Source of the DNA: Ferirhizobium litorale
GTDB taxonomy: Bacteria > Pseudomonadota > Alphaproteobacteria > Rhizobiales > Rhizobiaceae
DNA length: 64,000 nucleotides
Direction: 5' to 3'
NCBI GenBank assembly: GCA_030028905.1
Contig: JALDYZ010000002.1
Coordinates: 496,001 to 560,000 of the forward strand
Shown: piece by piece, positions 9,005 through 19,316 of the stretch
Position numbering within the stretch: the first letter of the stretch is position 1
How the letters are laid out: each line of letters begins with the position of its first letter
Notes under the pieces: model-generated
Told to the model about the DNA's origin: nothing
Seen by the model: only the letters and a program-made list of their open reading frames with translations
Database searches by the model: none
Translations under genes and position numbers: made by a program

Positions 9005-9880
9005 TCAGTGCGCGATCGGTGCGCCCCAGCTTCCCCAGATATAGATGGAGAAGAACAGGAAGATCCAGACCACGTCGACGAAGTGCCAGTACCAGGCGGC
9101 AGCCTCGAAGCCGAAATGCTGCTTCGGGGTAAAGTCCCCGCGCATGGCGCGCAGCAGGCAGACGAAAAGGAAGATCGTGCCGACGAGAACATGGAAACCG
9201 TGGAAGCCGGTCGCCATGAAGAAGGTTGCGCCATAGATGGAGTTCTTGAAGTCGAACGGAGCGTGGGCGTACTCATAGGCCTGCACGAACGAGAACAGGA
9301 CGCCGAGCACGACCGTCAGAACCAGCCCGTTGATCAGCCCCTTGCGGTCGTTGTGCAGCAGCGCATGGTGAGCCCAGGTGACCGTCGTGCCCGAAAGCAG
9401 CAGAATGACGGTGTTGTAGAGCGGCAGGTGCCAGGGATCGAGGACCTCGATGCCCTTCGGCGGCCACTGGCCTCCAGTGAACTCCAGGCGCGACGCCTGG
9501 ATCGCCTCGTGCGGAAACAGGCTGGCGTCGAAGAAGGCCCAGAACCACGCGACGAAGAACATCACCTCCGAAGCGATGAACATGATCATGCCGTAGCGCA
9601 GGTGCAGCGACACGACCCGTGTGTGATGACCCTCATGCGCTTCCTTGATGGTGTCTGCCCACCAGGCGAACATCGCATAGAGCACGATCGCAAGGCCGAT
9701 GAAGAACAGGAACGGGTTGGCCAGTTCCATCCCGAACAGCTTGAACGAACCGCCGGACAGATAGCGCATGTAGCAGACGCCGCCGAAGGTGATGACAAAC
9801 GCCCCGATGGAGGCGATCAGCGGCCACCAGCTCGGCTCTATGATATGATAGTCGTGGTTCTTCTGATGCGCTTCCGCCAT
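9005..9880 (-). CDS. coxC: Cytochrome c oxidase subunit III (aa3 type)
   Basis: Subunit III of the aa3-type terminal oxidase, 291 residues with seven predicted membrane helices. Family signatures include WWADTIKEAHEGHHT, the EVMFFVAWFWAFFDASLFP helix, the GTTVTWAHHALLHNDR block, and the C-terminal HFVDVVWIFLFFSIYIWG. The start at MAEAHQKNHDYHIIEPS has a GGGGA site. Subunit III stabilises the catalytic core and supports proton uptake. It follows ctaG in the cluster with a 65-base gap. Confidence 0.96.
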   Translation of the reverse strand: MAEAHQKNHDYHIIEPSWWPLIASIGAFVITFGGVCYMRYLSGGSFKLFGMELANPFLFFIGLAIVLYAMFAWWADTIKEAHEGHHTRVVSLHLRYGMIMFIASEVMFFVAWFWAFFDASLFPHEAIQASRLEFTGGQWPPKGIEVLDPWHLPLYNTVILLLSGTTVTWAHHALLHNDRKGLINGLVLTVVLGVLFSFVQAYEYAHAPFDFKNSIYGATFFMATGFHGFHVLVGTIFLFVCLLRAMRGDFTPKQHFGFEAAAWYWHFVDVVWIFLFFSIYIWGSWGAPIAH

Positions 9881-9945
9881 AGCAATCCCCGAATGCCTCT
9901 CTTCCACTCCGTCGCCGGGCATGCCGGCCACGTCTCTCACTCTAT

Positions 9946-10551
9946 TCAAAGTTTCTTTCCGGCCTCTACCGCGCCGTCGGCTTTCAACGCGACGGGCTTC
10001 GACCCCTCGTGCGGGTAGAAGGTGTAGGAAAGGGTAAGCGTTCCGATGTCCTTCGTCTCGACCGCCTTGGTGATGTCGGGGTCGATGTAGAAGACGACCG
10101 GCATCTCCATCGTCTCGCCCGGCTTCAACTCGGTCTCGGTGAAGCAGAAGCACTGGACCTTGTTGAAATAGGCCCCGGCCTCCATCGGCGTGACGTTGAA
10201 GATCGCCTGGCCGCGGGTCGGTTTGTCGGATGTGTTCTTCGCCACGAAGCGCACCTCGACCGTCTCGCCGATCCTCGGCTTGACGTCGCGCTGCACGGGC
10301 TTGAACTCCCACGGCAAGCCGGCGGCGACATTGGCGTCGAAGGTCACCGTCATGCGGCGATCGAGGACGACGTCCGACACCTGCTCGACGCGCTGCGTCG
10401 TGCCGTTGTAGCCCGTCACCCGGCAGAACATGTTGTAGAGCGGCACGGCCGCAAAGCTCATGCCGGCCATGCCGCCGGCGAAGGCGAGGCACATCGCCAC
10501 GACGGCGCCGTTGCGGCGCGGAGACGGCTGCTGCTGGTGAACGGTGTTCAT
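9946..10551 (-). CDS. ctaG: Cytochrome c oxidase assembly protein CtaG (Cox11)
   Basis: Delivers copper to the CuB site of subunit I. The 201-residue protein has one N-terminal membrane helix and a periplasmic immunoglobulin-like domain. The copper-binding CFCF motif is present ([10 protein letters not shown]), together with the conserved [17 protein letters not shown] segment just after the helix and the FYIDPDI block. It lies between the 47-residue membrane ORF and coxC in the usual alphaproteobacterial order. Confidence 0.95.
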   Translation of the reverse strand: MNTVHQQQPSPRRNGAVVAMCLAFAGGMAGMSFAAVPLYNMFCRVTGYNGTTQRVEQVSDVVLDRRMTVTFDANVAAGLPWEFKPVQRDVKPRIGETVEVRFVAKNTSDKPTRGQAIFNVTPMEAGAYFNKVQCFCFTETELKPGETMEMPVVFYIDPDITKAVETKDIGTLTLSYTFYPHEGSKPVALKADGAVEAGKKL

Positions 10552-10567
10552 GGTTCCCCCTTCCCCG

Positions 10568-10711
10568 TCAGCCCGTGAGCATGTTGCCGCCGATCTTGAC
10601 CAGCGTCACCACGTAGAACAGCAGGACAAGGCCACCCAGCGCCAGCCCGAGCGCGATGTTGCGGCCGCGGCGGGACTTCCTCTGGGCTTCGGTCAGCTTG
10701 ACGGTTTCCAT
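10568..10711 (-). CDS. Small single-helix protein of the cox cluster (CoxF-like)
   Basis: A 47-residue protein with a basic N-terminus ([11 protein letters not shown]) and one membrane helix ([22 protein letters not shown]). Small ORFs of this kind sit between ctaB and ctaG in many alphaproteobacteria and are sometimes called CoxF; their role is not established. The start overlaps the ctaB stop (TGATG), indicating coupled translation. Position, overlap and the helix are good evidence that it is a real gene despite its size. Confidence 0.82.
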   Translation of the reverse strand: METVKLTEAQRKSRRGRNIALGLALGGLVLLFYVVTLVKIGGNMLTG

Positions 10712-11667
10712 CACAGGATCCCTCCGATGAGCCCGAGCGCGCCGGCGGCGAACCGGTCGATCATCAGGGCCGAGAAAATTGCGAACAGGTAGAATATCGA
10801 GAACGCGAACATCTTCTTCGCGGGGATCATCTTCTGGTCGCCGTCGGGCATCCGCCAGACGGCGATGGAACAGTAGACGAATATGCCGCCGAGAAGGCTC
10901 GCAACCGCTCCGTAGCCGATGCTGGCGGCGCCTGTCAGCGCCGGAACGACGGCGCACAGCGCGGTCAGGACGGCGTAAACGACGATCTGGTTCTTGGTCG
11001 TTGCCTCGCCCGCGACGTTCGGCAGCATCGGCACGCCGACCGATTCATAGTCGCGCATCTTGAACAGCGCCAACGCCCAGAAATGGGCAGGCGTCCAGAG
11101 GAAGATGATGAGGAACAGGATGACGCTCTCGAACGAGACGCCACCGGTCACGCAGGCCCAGCCGATCACCGGCGGGAAGGCGCCGGCAGCTCCGCCGATG
11201 ACGATGTTCTGCGGCGTCGAGCGCTTGAGCCACATCGTGTAGATGACGGCGTAGAAGAAGATGGTGAAGGCCAAGATACCGGCGGAGAGCCAGTTGACGA
11301 CGAGGCCGAGAATGACCACCGAAAAGACCGACAGCGTCAGGCCGAAGGCAAGCGCCTCGGACGGCGTGATCCGCCCGGCGGGAATCGGACGACGCGCGGT
11401 ACGGGTCATGACCGCGTCGATATCGGCATCGTACCACATGTTGAGCGCGCCGGAGGCGCCGGCACCAACGGCGATACAAAGAATGGCAATGGCACCCAGA
11501 ACCGGGTGAATGGGTCCGGGCGCGAGCACGAGGCCCGCAAAAGCCGTGAACACCACGAGCGACATCACCCGCGGCTTCAGAAGTTCGAAGAAATCGCGCG
11601 CACTGGCTTCGGACAGGCGAACCTCGCCATCCTTCCGCAGTACATCGTGATTGTCGATCACCGTCAT
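10711..11667 (-). CDS. ctaB: Protoheme IX farnesyltransferase (heme O synthase)
   Basis: Adds a farnesyl group to heme B to make heme O, the precursor of heme A for the aa3 oxidase. The 318-residue UbiA-family membrane protein shows the first aspartate-rich motif ([19 protein letters not shown]), the second polar loop ([18 protein letters not shown]) and about nine membrane helices. It lies downstream of coxA behind a strong intercistronic stem-loop and overlaps the next small ORF. Confidence 0.96.
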   Translation of the reverse strand: MTVIDNHDVLRKDGEVRLSEASARDFFELLKPRVMSLVVFTAFAGLVLAPGPIHPVLGAIAILCIAVGAGASGALNMWYDADIDAVMTRTARRPIPAGRITPSEALAFGLTLSVFSVVILGLVVNWLSAGILAFTIFFYAVIYTMWLKRSTPQNIVIGGAAGAFPPVIGWACVTGGVSFESVILFLIIFLWTPAHFWALALFKMRDYESVGVPMLPNVAGEATTKNQIVVYAVLTALCAVVPALTGAASIGYGAVASLLGGIFVYCSIAVWRMPDGDQKMIPAKKMFAFSIFYLFAIFSALMIDRFAAGALGLIGGIL

Positions 11668-11690
11668 TATCCGTCCTGTTTCTCTTGTCG

Positions 11691-11719
11691 CAGGCGCCGC
11701 ACACGGGGTGCGGCGCCTG
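11691..11719 (-). promoter_or_regulatory. Intercistronic stem-loop between coxA and ctaB
   Basis: A perfect 11-bp inverted repeat (CAGGCGCCGCA / TGCGGCGCCTG) with a 7-base loop, located 15 bases after the coxA stop and 24 bases before the ctaB start. It has no T-run on the minus strand, so it is more likely an mRNA-stabilising or processing element than a terminator. It would let coxBA be expressed more strongly than the assembly genes. Confidence 0.6.
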
Positions 11720-11734
11720 GTGTTTCACTGCATC

Positions 11735-13405
<1,671 letters not shown>

Positions 13406-14293
13406 TTATTGTGCGTTGTTTTCGGCGACGACCACGTCGGCGGCCGGAGCATCGACAGAGGCTACGAGAGCCTTGTTGGCTTCACCGAGGTTGGTTGCGG
13501 CGGCGGCGAGCCAGGTGTCGTACTTTTCCTGCGAAACGACACGGATCCCGATCGGCATGTAGGCGTGGTCCTTGCCACAGAGCTCGGAACACTGGCCATA
13601 GAACAGGCCTTCGCGATCGGCCCTGAACCAGGTTTCGTTCAGGCGACCCGGCACGGCATCAATCTTGATGCCGAAGGATGGCATGGCGAAGGCATGGATC
13701 ACGTCGGTCGGAGCGGCCGTGACGAGCAGGCGCACGGTCTTGCCCACCGGCAGGACCATTTCGTTGTCGACCGCGAGCAGGCGCGGATAGACCGCACGGT
13801 CCTCCTTGCCGAGCGCGGCGCGATCGTCATCCCCCAGCAGGTAGGAATCGAACGATAGCGGCTCCTCCATCTGGTACTCGTAGTTCCACTGCCACTGGGT
13901 GGCGGTCGCCTTGACGGTGAGGTCGGGATTCTGCGGGATGGTCAGCTGGGCCGTCAGAAGATTGAACGACGGGACCGCGAGAAAGAGGAGAATAAGGACC
14001 GGGCCGATCGTCCAGATAACCTCGATCGTGGTGTTGTGGCTGGTCCTGGAAGGTACCGGGTTTTTCTCCGCCCGGAACTTCACGGCCACGACGATCAAGA
14101 GCACCAAAACGAACAAAGTAATCGGCACGATGAACCACAGAGTGTACTGCTCGAACCAGCGGATCTCCTCCATGATCGACGTCGCAGCCGGCTGCAGGGT
14201 CATCTGCCAGTCAACGGGCTGGTCGGCCATGCCGCCGGAAGCAAAAAGCAGACAGGCAAACGCTGCCAGTGCTGCAAAAGCCTTGTTTGTCAC
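13406..14293 (-). CDS. coxB: Cytochrome c oxidase subunit II (aa3 type)
   Basis: Carries the CuA centre that receives electrons from cytochrome c. It has a signal peptide, two membrane helices and a cupredoxin domain. The CuA ligands are present in DVIHAFAMPSFGIK and YGQCSELCGKDHAYMPIGI. The GTG start (VTNKAFAALAAFACLLFASGGMA) is chosen because GGGGAG lies 8 bases upstream and it begins the signal peptide directly; an upstream TTG would run through the FNR/FixK box. It is the first gene of the cox cluster. Confidence 0.95.
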   Translation of the reverse strand: MTNKAFAALAAFACLLFASGGMADQPVDWQMTLQPAATSIMEEIRWFEQYTLWFIVPITLFVLVLLIVVAVKFRAEKNPVPSRTSHNTTIEVIWTIGPVLILLFLAVPSFNLLTAQLTIPQNPDLTVKATATQWQWNYEYQMEEPLSFDSYLLGDDDRAALGKEDRAVYPRLLAVDNEMVLPVGKTVRLLVTAAPTDVIHAFAMPSFGIKIDAVPGRLNETWFRADREGLFYGQCSELCGKDHAYMPIGIRVVSQEKYDTWLAAAATNLGEANKALVASVDAPAADVVVAENNAQ

Positions 14294-14313
14294 AATGTAT
14301 CTCCCCAAAGCGT

Positions 14314-14327
14314 TTGATCTCAATCAA
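14314..14327 (-). promoter_or_regulatory. FNR/FixK-type box upstream of coxB
   Basis: The sequence TTGATTGAGATCAA on the minus strand is a perfect match to the FNR/FixK/FnrN consensus TTGAT-N4-ATCAA. It ends only 20 bases before the coxB GTG start and just upstream of its ribosome binding site. At this distance it probably overlaps or follows the transcription start, which points to repression of the aa3 oxidase when oxygen is low. The rest of the 352-base gap (14294-14645) holds the coxB and ialB leaders; I see no further gene in it. Confidence 0.75.
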
Positions 14328-14645
14328 ACCAAAACGCAGAATCCTTGCTATTCTCCCCGCTTCAAACCACAGTTTGTTGTCCGCCGCAACCGCTGTCCAG
14401 AAAAGCCCATGCGGCATTTTTGCCCAAAATCAATTTCCTGCACGCGACCAAAGCCTTGACCGCTGCTTTTGACGCTTTCGAGCACCCGGCAAGAGCCCCA
14501 TGGCTCCGTCGGAAAGGCAACCCGGACGAAGTATAGCCCCGGTCCTATTTCCGCCGCACTCCATTGGAAATGACAGAGCGAGGGCTTTTCAATATGTCAT
14601 GGGGCTTGAAGAATAGCCGCACTGATTCGAATTCTAGAGGTTTTC

Positions 14646-15191
14646 ATGGGTTTCCCTTCCCTTGCGCGCTCCGTCCTGATCGCCGTCGCCATCGCTTCAT
14701 CGGCCTTCGCCAGCGGAGCCGGCGCGCAACAGAATGCGCAGCAACCGCAGCAGAACGCCGCGCCGGGCACGGTCAAGTCGAACCACGGCGCCTGGTCGAT
14801 CATCTGCGACAAGCCGGCCGGCGCCCAGACCGAGCAGTGCGCCTTGATGCAGAATGTCATCGCCGAGGACCGGCCCGAGGTCGGCCTCTCCGTCGTCGTC
14901 ATCAAGACCGCCGACCGGAAGTCGAAGATCCTGCGCGTGCTGGCGCCGCTCGGCGTGCTGCTGCCGAACGGGCTCGGCCTTAACATCGACGGCAAGGATA
15001 TCGGCCGCGCCTATTTCGTGCGCTGCTTCTCCGACGGCTGTTATGCCGAAGTGGTTCTCGAGGATGAACTGCTGAAGGCGCTGCGCGCCGGCGCGATGGC
15101 GACCTTCATCGTCTTCCAGTCGCCGGAAGAAGGGATCGGCATCCCGGTCGAGCTCAACGGGTTTGCCGCCGGCTACGACGCCCTTCCTTGA
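14646..15191 (+). CDS. IalB family periplasmic protein
   Basis: A 181-residue exported protein of the invasion-associated locus B family. A signal peptide (LARSVLIAVAIASSAFASGAGA) is followed by a glutamine-rich linker and the IalB domain, with two cysteine pairs (IICDKP/EQCALM and VRCFSDGCYAE) likely to form disulfides. The name comes from Bartonella, where IalB affects erythrocyte entry; in free-living and plant-associated relatives the family is widespread and its function is unclear. An AGAGG site precedes the ATG. The gene is divergent from coxB. Confidence 0.88.
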   Translation: MGFPSLARSVLIAVAIASSAFASGAGAQQNAQQPQQNAAPGTVKSNHGAWSIICDKPAGAQTEQCALMQNVIAEDRPEVGLSVVVIKTADRKSKILRVLAPLGVLLPNGLGLNIDGKDIGRAYFVRCFSDGCYAEVVLEDELLKALRAGAMATFIVFQSPEEGIGIPVELNGFAAGYDALP

Positions 15192-15296
15192 CCGAGGGGG
15201 TTGCCCACCCCTTCACGAGAACCTACATCGTCGGGGCGGGAGCGGTTTTTTCCATTGGAACCGGCACCCTCACCGCCCGACGGAGTGTATTTCATC

Positions 15297-16712
15297 ATGA
15301 CCAGCGATCTCCTGAACCTTTTCGACGCCGACGAGGCGACCATACGGTCGGTCGTCGCGAAGACCCTCAAGGATGCCGATGACGGCGAGCTCTACATCGA
15401 GCATGCGCAGGCGGAATCGCTGACCTTCGACAATGGTCGCCTGAAGGGCGGCAGCTTCAACACCGACCAGGGTTTCGGCCTGCGCGCGGTTGCCGGCGAG
15501 GCGGTCGGCTATGCGCATGCGGGCGACCTGTCGGTTGCGGCGCTCAACCGCGCCGCCGATGCCGTGGCCGCCGTTACCCGCGGCTATTCCGGCTCCTATG
15601 CGGCCGCTCCGCAGCGTACCAACCACAAGCTCTACGGCGAGGACAACCCGATTGGTTCGCCGACCTTCGAGGAGAAGGTGGCGTTGCTGCAGGACATCGA
15701 CGCATATCTGCGCGGCAAGGACCCGAAGGTACGCCAGGTGACCGCCACGGTCTCGGCAAGCTGGCAGGTGGTCGAGATCCTGCGCGCCGACGGGCACCGG
15801 GTGCGCGACATCCGTCCGATGACGCGCCTCAACATCTCGGTCGTGGCGGGCGATGGCGACCGCCAGGAATCCGGTTCCTTCGGCACCGGCGGACGCACGG
15901 GCTTCAACGAGTTCCTGACGACGGAGAGCTGGCAGGCGGGCGCCGACGATGCGCTGCGCCAGGCACTGATCAACCTCGAGGCGATCGATGCACCCGCCGG
16001 CACGATGGACGTGGTGCTTGGCAATGGCTGGCCGGGCGTCATGCTGCACGAGGCCGTCGGCCACGGCCTGGAAGGCGATTTCAACCGCAAGAAGACGTCG
16101 GCCTTCGCCGGCCTGCTGGGCGAGATGGTCGCCGCTCCGGGCGTCACCGTGGTGGATGACGGCACCATCGGCAGCCGCCGCGGCTCGATCACCATCGACG
16201 ACGAGGGCACGCCTTCCGGTCACAACGTGCTGATCGAGAACGGCAAGCTCGTCGGCTACATGCAGGATCGGCAGAATGCCCGCCTCATGGGCATGAAGGC
16301 CACCGGCAACGGTCGCCGCCAGGGCTACGCCCACACCCCGATGCCGCGCATGACCAACACCTTCATGCTCTCCGGCGACAAGAGCCCGGAAGAGATCATC
16401 GCCTCGGTCAAGAAGGGCATCTATGCCGTGTCCTTCGGGGGCGGCCAGGTGGATATCACCTCCGGCAAGTTCGTGTTCGGCTGCACCGAGGCCTACCTGA
16501 TCGACGACGGCAAGATCGGCGCGCCGATCAAGGGCGCCATGCTGATCGGCAACGGACCGGAGGCCATGAAGCGGGTGACGATGGTCGGCAACGACTCCAA
16601 GCTCGATACCGGCATCGGCAATTGCGGCAAGGCGGGCCAGTGGGTTCCGGTCGGCGTCGGCCAGCCGCACCTGCGCATGGACCAGATCACCGTCGGGGGC
16701 ACGAAGGCCTGA
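15297..16712 (+). CDS. tldD: Metalloprotease TldD
   Basis: A 471-residue subunit of the TldD/TldE (PmbA) zinc protease, which degrades unfolded peptides and processes some antibiotics and antitoxins. The zinc motif is present as HEAVGHGLEGD (HExxxH), followed by the conserved DDGTIGSRRGSITIDDEGTPS region and the GNG-RR-GYAHTPMPRMTNT block. The start at MTSDLLNLFD is preferred; 32 upstream residues look noncoding. A 10-bp hairpin follows the stop. The partner TldE is not in the window. Confidence 0.96.
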   Translation: MTSDLLNLFDADEATIRSVVAKTLKDADDGELYIEHAQAESLTFDNGRLKGGSFNTDQGFGLRAVAGEAVGYAHAGDLSVAALNRAADAVAAVTRGYSGSYAAAPQRTNHKLYGEDNPIGSPTFEEKVALLQDIDAYLRGKDPKVRQVTATVSASWQVVEILRADGHRVRDIRPMTRLNISVVAGDGDRQESGSFGTGGRTGFNEFLTTESWQAGADDALRQALINLEAIDAPAGTMDVVLGNGWPGVMLHEAVGHGLEGDFNRKKTSAFAGLLGEMVAAPGVTVVDDGTIGSRRGSITIDDEGTPSGHNVLIENGKLVGYMQDRQNARLMGMKATGNGRRQGYAHTPMPRMTNTFMLSGDKSPEEIIASVKKGIYAVSFGGGQVDITSGKFVFGCTEAYLIDDGKIGAPIKGAMLIGNGPEAMKRVTMVGNDSKLDTGIGNCGKAGQWVPVGVGQPHLRMDQITVGGTKA

Positions 16713-16720
16713 CAAAGGCC

Positions 16721-16752
16721 AGCGCACGGCCCGCTGCGGTTTGCCGTGCGCT
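16721..16752 (+). terminator. Hairpin after tldD
   Basis: A perfect 10-bp stem (AGCGCACGGC / GCCGTGCGCT) with a 12-base loop starts 8 bases after the tldD stop. No T-run follows directly, so termination efficiency is uncertain. Confidence 0.5.
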
Positions 16753-16889
16753 CGCGGATCCGGATATTTTCGCAGGCGAGAATTTTTTGCTTCCCGAGAC
16801 TGTGAGTTGCGCCTCTTGCTTCAATAAGGCTTAACTCTCGTTTCGATAGAAATCGTGCCGAACGCTATAGCCGCAACCTCAAGAGATCG

Positions 16890-17954
16890 ATGGTTCAAGC
16901 TTTGAAAATCCGGCTGCGGCAAACCGCAAAACGAGCCGTCATCAGCGGCGGGCTCGAGGCTGCATGGCTGATGAACCGGCTGGGCGCGATTTCGGGTGCG
17001 CGCGGCCGCGGCGCCATCTTCACGCTGCACCATGTCAGGCCGAAGGATCCGCGCTCGTTCGCGCCGAATGCGCATCTCGAGATCACGCCGGAATTCCTCG
17101 CCCTTGCGATCGAACAGTTGCAGGCGGAAGGCTATGCGTTCGTCAAGCTTTCGGAGATCCCTGCCCTGCTTGCGGACCGGGCGCGCAACCGGCCATTCGC
17201 GGCGTTCACGCTCGACGACGGCTACCGCAACAATGCCGAGTTCGCCCTGCCGGTGTTTGAACGCTACGGCGTCCCCTTCACCGTCTTCGTCAGCCGCGGC
17301 TTTGCGGAACGCACCCACACGATCTGGTGGGAGACGCTCGGCGAACTACTTTCCGTCAACGAGGAGATCGCCTTCGACTTCGGGCGCGGGCCGGAGCGCA
17401 TGAGGTTGTATTCTCCTGGCGAAAAGCAGCTGGCATTCATCCGCATCGCCGACACCGTCATCGGCGATGACGAAGCCGACGTCGTCACCCGGCTCGACGA
17501 GACGGCGCGTCGGCATGGCGTCAATGGCCAGAGGATCGCCGCCCGGCTGACGATGGCGCCCGACGAACTTGCGGAACTTGCCCGCCATCCGCTGGCCAGC
17601 CTCGGTGCCCATACGATCAGCCACCGGGCGCTCGCCTTTCTCGACCACGCCGAGGCGGTGTGCGAGATGCGGCAATCGGCCGACTATGTGGAAGACGTGA
17701 CCGGTCGCAGGCCGGCGACGCTCGCCTATCCCTACGGCGATGCCCGGTCGGTGTCGCCGCACGTACATGCCGCCGCGACCGATGCCGGATTTTCGCTGGC
17801 GGTGACGACGCGTCCGGGAACGCTGGCAGATGGCCACCTGCAGCACCTGACCGCGCTGCCCCGCATCTCGCTCAATGGCTACTACCAGAAGCGCCGCCAC
17901 GTGGAGGCGCTCGCTTCCGGCATACCATTCCGGCTGCTTGGCGAAGCCGGCTGA
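16890..17954 (+). CDS. Polysaccharide deacetylase (NodB-homology domain)
   Basis: A 354-residue carbohydrate esterase family 4 type protein that removes acetyl groups from polysaccharides. The NodB-homology motifs are visible: FTLDDGYRNN (catalytic and metal aspartates), GAHTISHRAL (metal histidines) and LAYPYGDARS. The insertion TIWWETLGELL and the C-terminal YQKRRHVEALASGIPFRLLG tail resemble proteins found near surface-polysaccharide genes. No signal peptide is seen, so it may act in the cytoplasm or at the inner membrane. It ends 5 bases from the convergent pdxH. Confidence 0.88.
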   Translation: MVQALKIRLRQTAKRAVISGGLEAAWLMNRLGAISGARGRGAIFTLHHVRPKDPRSFAPNAHLEITPEFLALAIEQLQAEGYAFVKLSEIPALLADRARNRPFAAFTLDDGYRNNAEFALPVFERYGVPFTVFVSRGFAERTHTIWWETLGELLSVNEEIAFDFGRGPERMRLYSPGEKQLAFIRIADTVIGDDEADVVTRLDETARRHGVNGQRIAARLTMAPDELAELARHPLASLGAHTISHRALAFLDHAEAVCEMRQSADYVEDVTGRRPATLAYPYGDARSVSPHVHAAATDAGFSLAVTTRPGTLADGHLQHLTALPRISLNGYYQKRRHVEALASGIPFRLLGEAG

Positions 17955-17959
17955 TCCCC

Positions 17960-18580
17960 TCAGGGATACATCCTGACCTTGGTCCACGGCCCGTCGGGGG
18001 CGTCGCGGCGGAATTCGATACGGTCGTGCAGACGGAACTTGCGGTCGTGCCAGAACTCGATCGACAGCGGGCGGATCCTGAAACCCGACCAGTAGGGCGG
18101 ACGGGGAATGTCGCCGATCGCATAGCGCGCCGAATATTCGGCGACGGCCTTCTCGAGCGCGAATCGGCTTTCCAGCGGGCGCGACTGCTTCGAGGCCCAG
18201 GCACCGATGCGGCTGCCGCGCGGACGCGACTGGTAGTAGGCGTCGGCTTCCTCGTCGCTGACGATCTCGACAGGCCCGCGCACTCTCACCTGGCGACGCA
18301 GCGACTTCCAGTGAAAGCACATCGCCGCCTTCATCTGCCCGAGGATCTCCTCGCCCTTGCGGCTTTCGAAATTCGTGTAGAAGACGAAGCCACGTTCGTC
18401 GAAGCCCTTGAGCAGCACCATTCGCACGTCCGGCAGGCCATGCTCATCGACGCTGGCAAGCGCGACCGCGTTGGGATCGTTGATCTCCGAAGTCTCCGCA
18501 TCCTTCAGCCATCTGCCGAACAGGGAATAGGGCTCGCCCTCCTCGGTAAAGTCACCTGTTGTTAACTCGTTTTCTGACAT
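17960..18580 (-). CDS. pdxH: Pyridoxamine 5'-phosphate oxidase
   Basis: The FMN enzyme that makes pyridoxal 5'-phosphate from PNP or PMP. The 206-residue protein shows the family blocks [38 protein letters not shown], the [11 protein letters not shown] segment and the C-terminal signature ([24 protein letters not shown]). The ATG at [11 protein letters not shown] is chosen; an upstream extension looks noncoding. It is divergent from the small lipoprotein gene with only about 50 bases between the start codons. Confidence 0.95.
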   Translation of the reverse strand: MSENELTTGDFTEEGEPYSLFGRWLKDAETSEINDPNAVALASVDEHGLPDVRMVLLKGFDERGFVFYTNFESRKGEEILGQMKAAMCFHWKSLRRQVRVRGPVEIVSDEEADAYYQSRPRGSRIGAWASKQSRPLESRFALEKAVAEYSARYAIGDIPRPPYWSGFRIRPLSIEFWHDRKFRLHDRIEFRRDAPDGPWTKVRMYP

Positions 18581-18631
18581 ATTGAATAGAAAGCCCGCTA
18601 TCTGATAGTGAACGTCAGTGGGGTCCCCGAA

Positions 18632-19111
18632 ATGGATTCCCAAACCAGACGCAAGGTGGAAGTCATAGCAAAGTCGAAGGTTCATACAAAGGGTTTGTCG
18701 CGACGGCTCCCGTCATGCGTGGCGCTCGCATCGACCCTTATGATTCTCTCCGGCTGCGTCGGGGCGGGAATGGATATTTTCGGGTCGTCCGGCGTCGACA
18801 AATCGGTCTCGACCAGTACCGTTTCCGTCGAGAGCAATCCCGAATCGGTGTCCGACGAACTGACGGTTCGCAATGCGGTGAGTTCGGCTGACCTCGCAAA
18901 GATGCAGGGTGTGCCCCTGCCCTGGGCCAATACCGCGACCGGCAGCGCCGGGGTCGTTACCAGCATCAGTGAAGCGAACGAGGGCGGCAGATTGTGCCGG
19001 ACCTTTGCGACCAGCCGTCATTCCTATCGCGGGATCGCCAATTTCGAGGGCAAGACCTGCATGGAAGGCGACGGCAACTGGCAGCTTCTCAGTTTCCAGC
19101 CGAACAGCTGA
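18632..19111 (+). CDS. Lipoprotein, RT0821/Lpp0805-like surface protein
   Basis: A 159-residue lipoprotein. A basic N-terminal region ([20 protein letters not shown]) leads to a lipobox with the cysteine in LSGCVGAG. The mature part is serine/threonine-rich, then a C-terminal domain with [33 protein letters not shown], which resembles the outer-membrane RT0821/Lpp0805 family (two conserved cysteines). Function is unknown; such proteins are probably anchored in the outer membrane. The start is uncertain by several codons because the ribosome binding site is weak. Confidence 0.75.
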   Translation: MDSQTRRKVEVIAKSKVHTKGLSRRLPSCVALASTLMILSGCVGAGMDIFGSSGVDKSVSTSTVSVESNPESVSDELTVRNAVSSADLAKMQGVPLPWANTATGSAGVVTSISEANEGGRLCRTFATSRHSYRGIANFEGKTCMEGDGNWQLLSFQPNS

Positions 19112-19316
19112 CATATTCGCCGCCGCGCACCCCCTGCTTTTTGCCCTTCATACGCGGCCCTTGCGTAACTTCTGATTAGCAACTTTGCCCTATGGTTTTA
19201 CGGTGGTGTGCCGAGCCGTGACAGCATCGCGGCGGATATGCCTTTGTTGTTTGTATTGCGTTGCGGAGTGCGAGCCATCGGACCGGCGCTCCGTCCCAGA
19301 TTGACCGGTGGTAAAT

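Noticed and set aside
15270..16727. A 485-codon open frame antisense to tldD
   Set aside because: A shadow of tldD with low-complexity composition and no motif.
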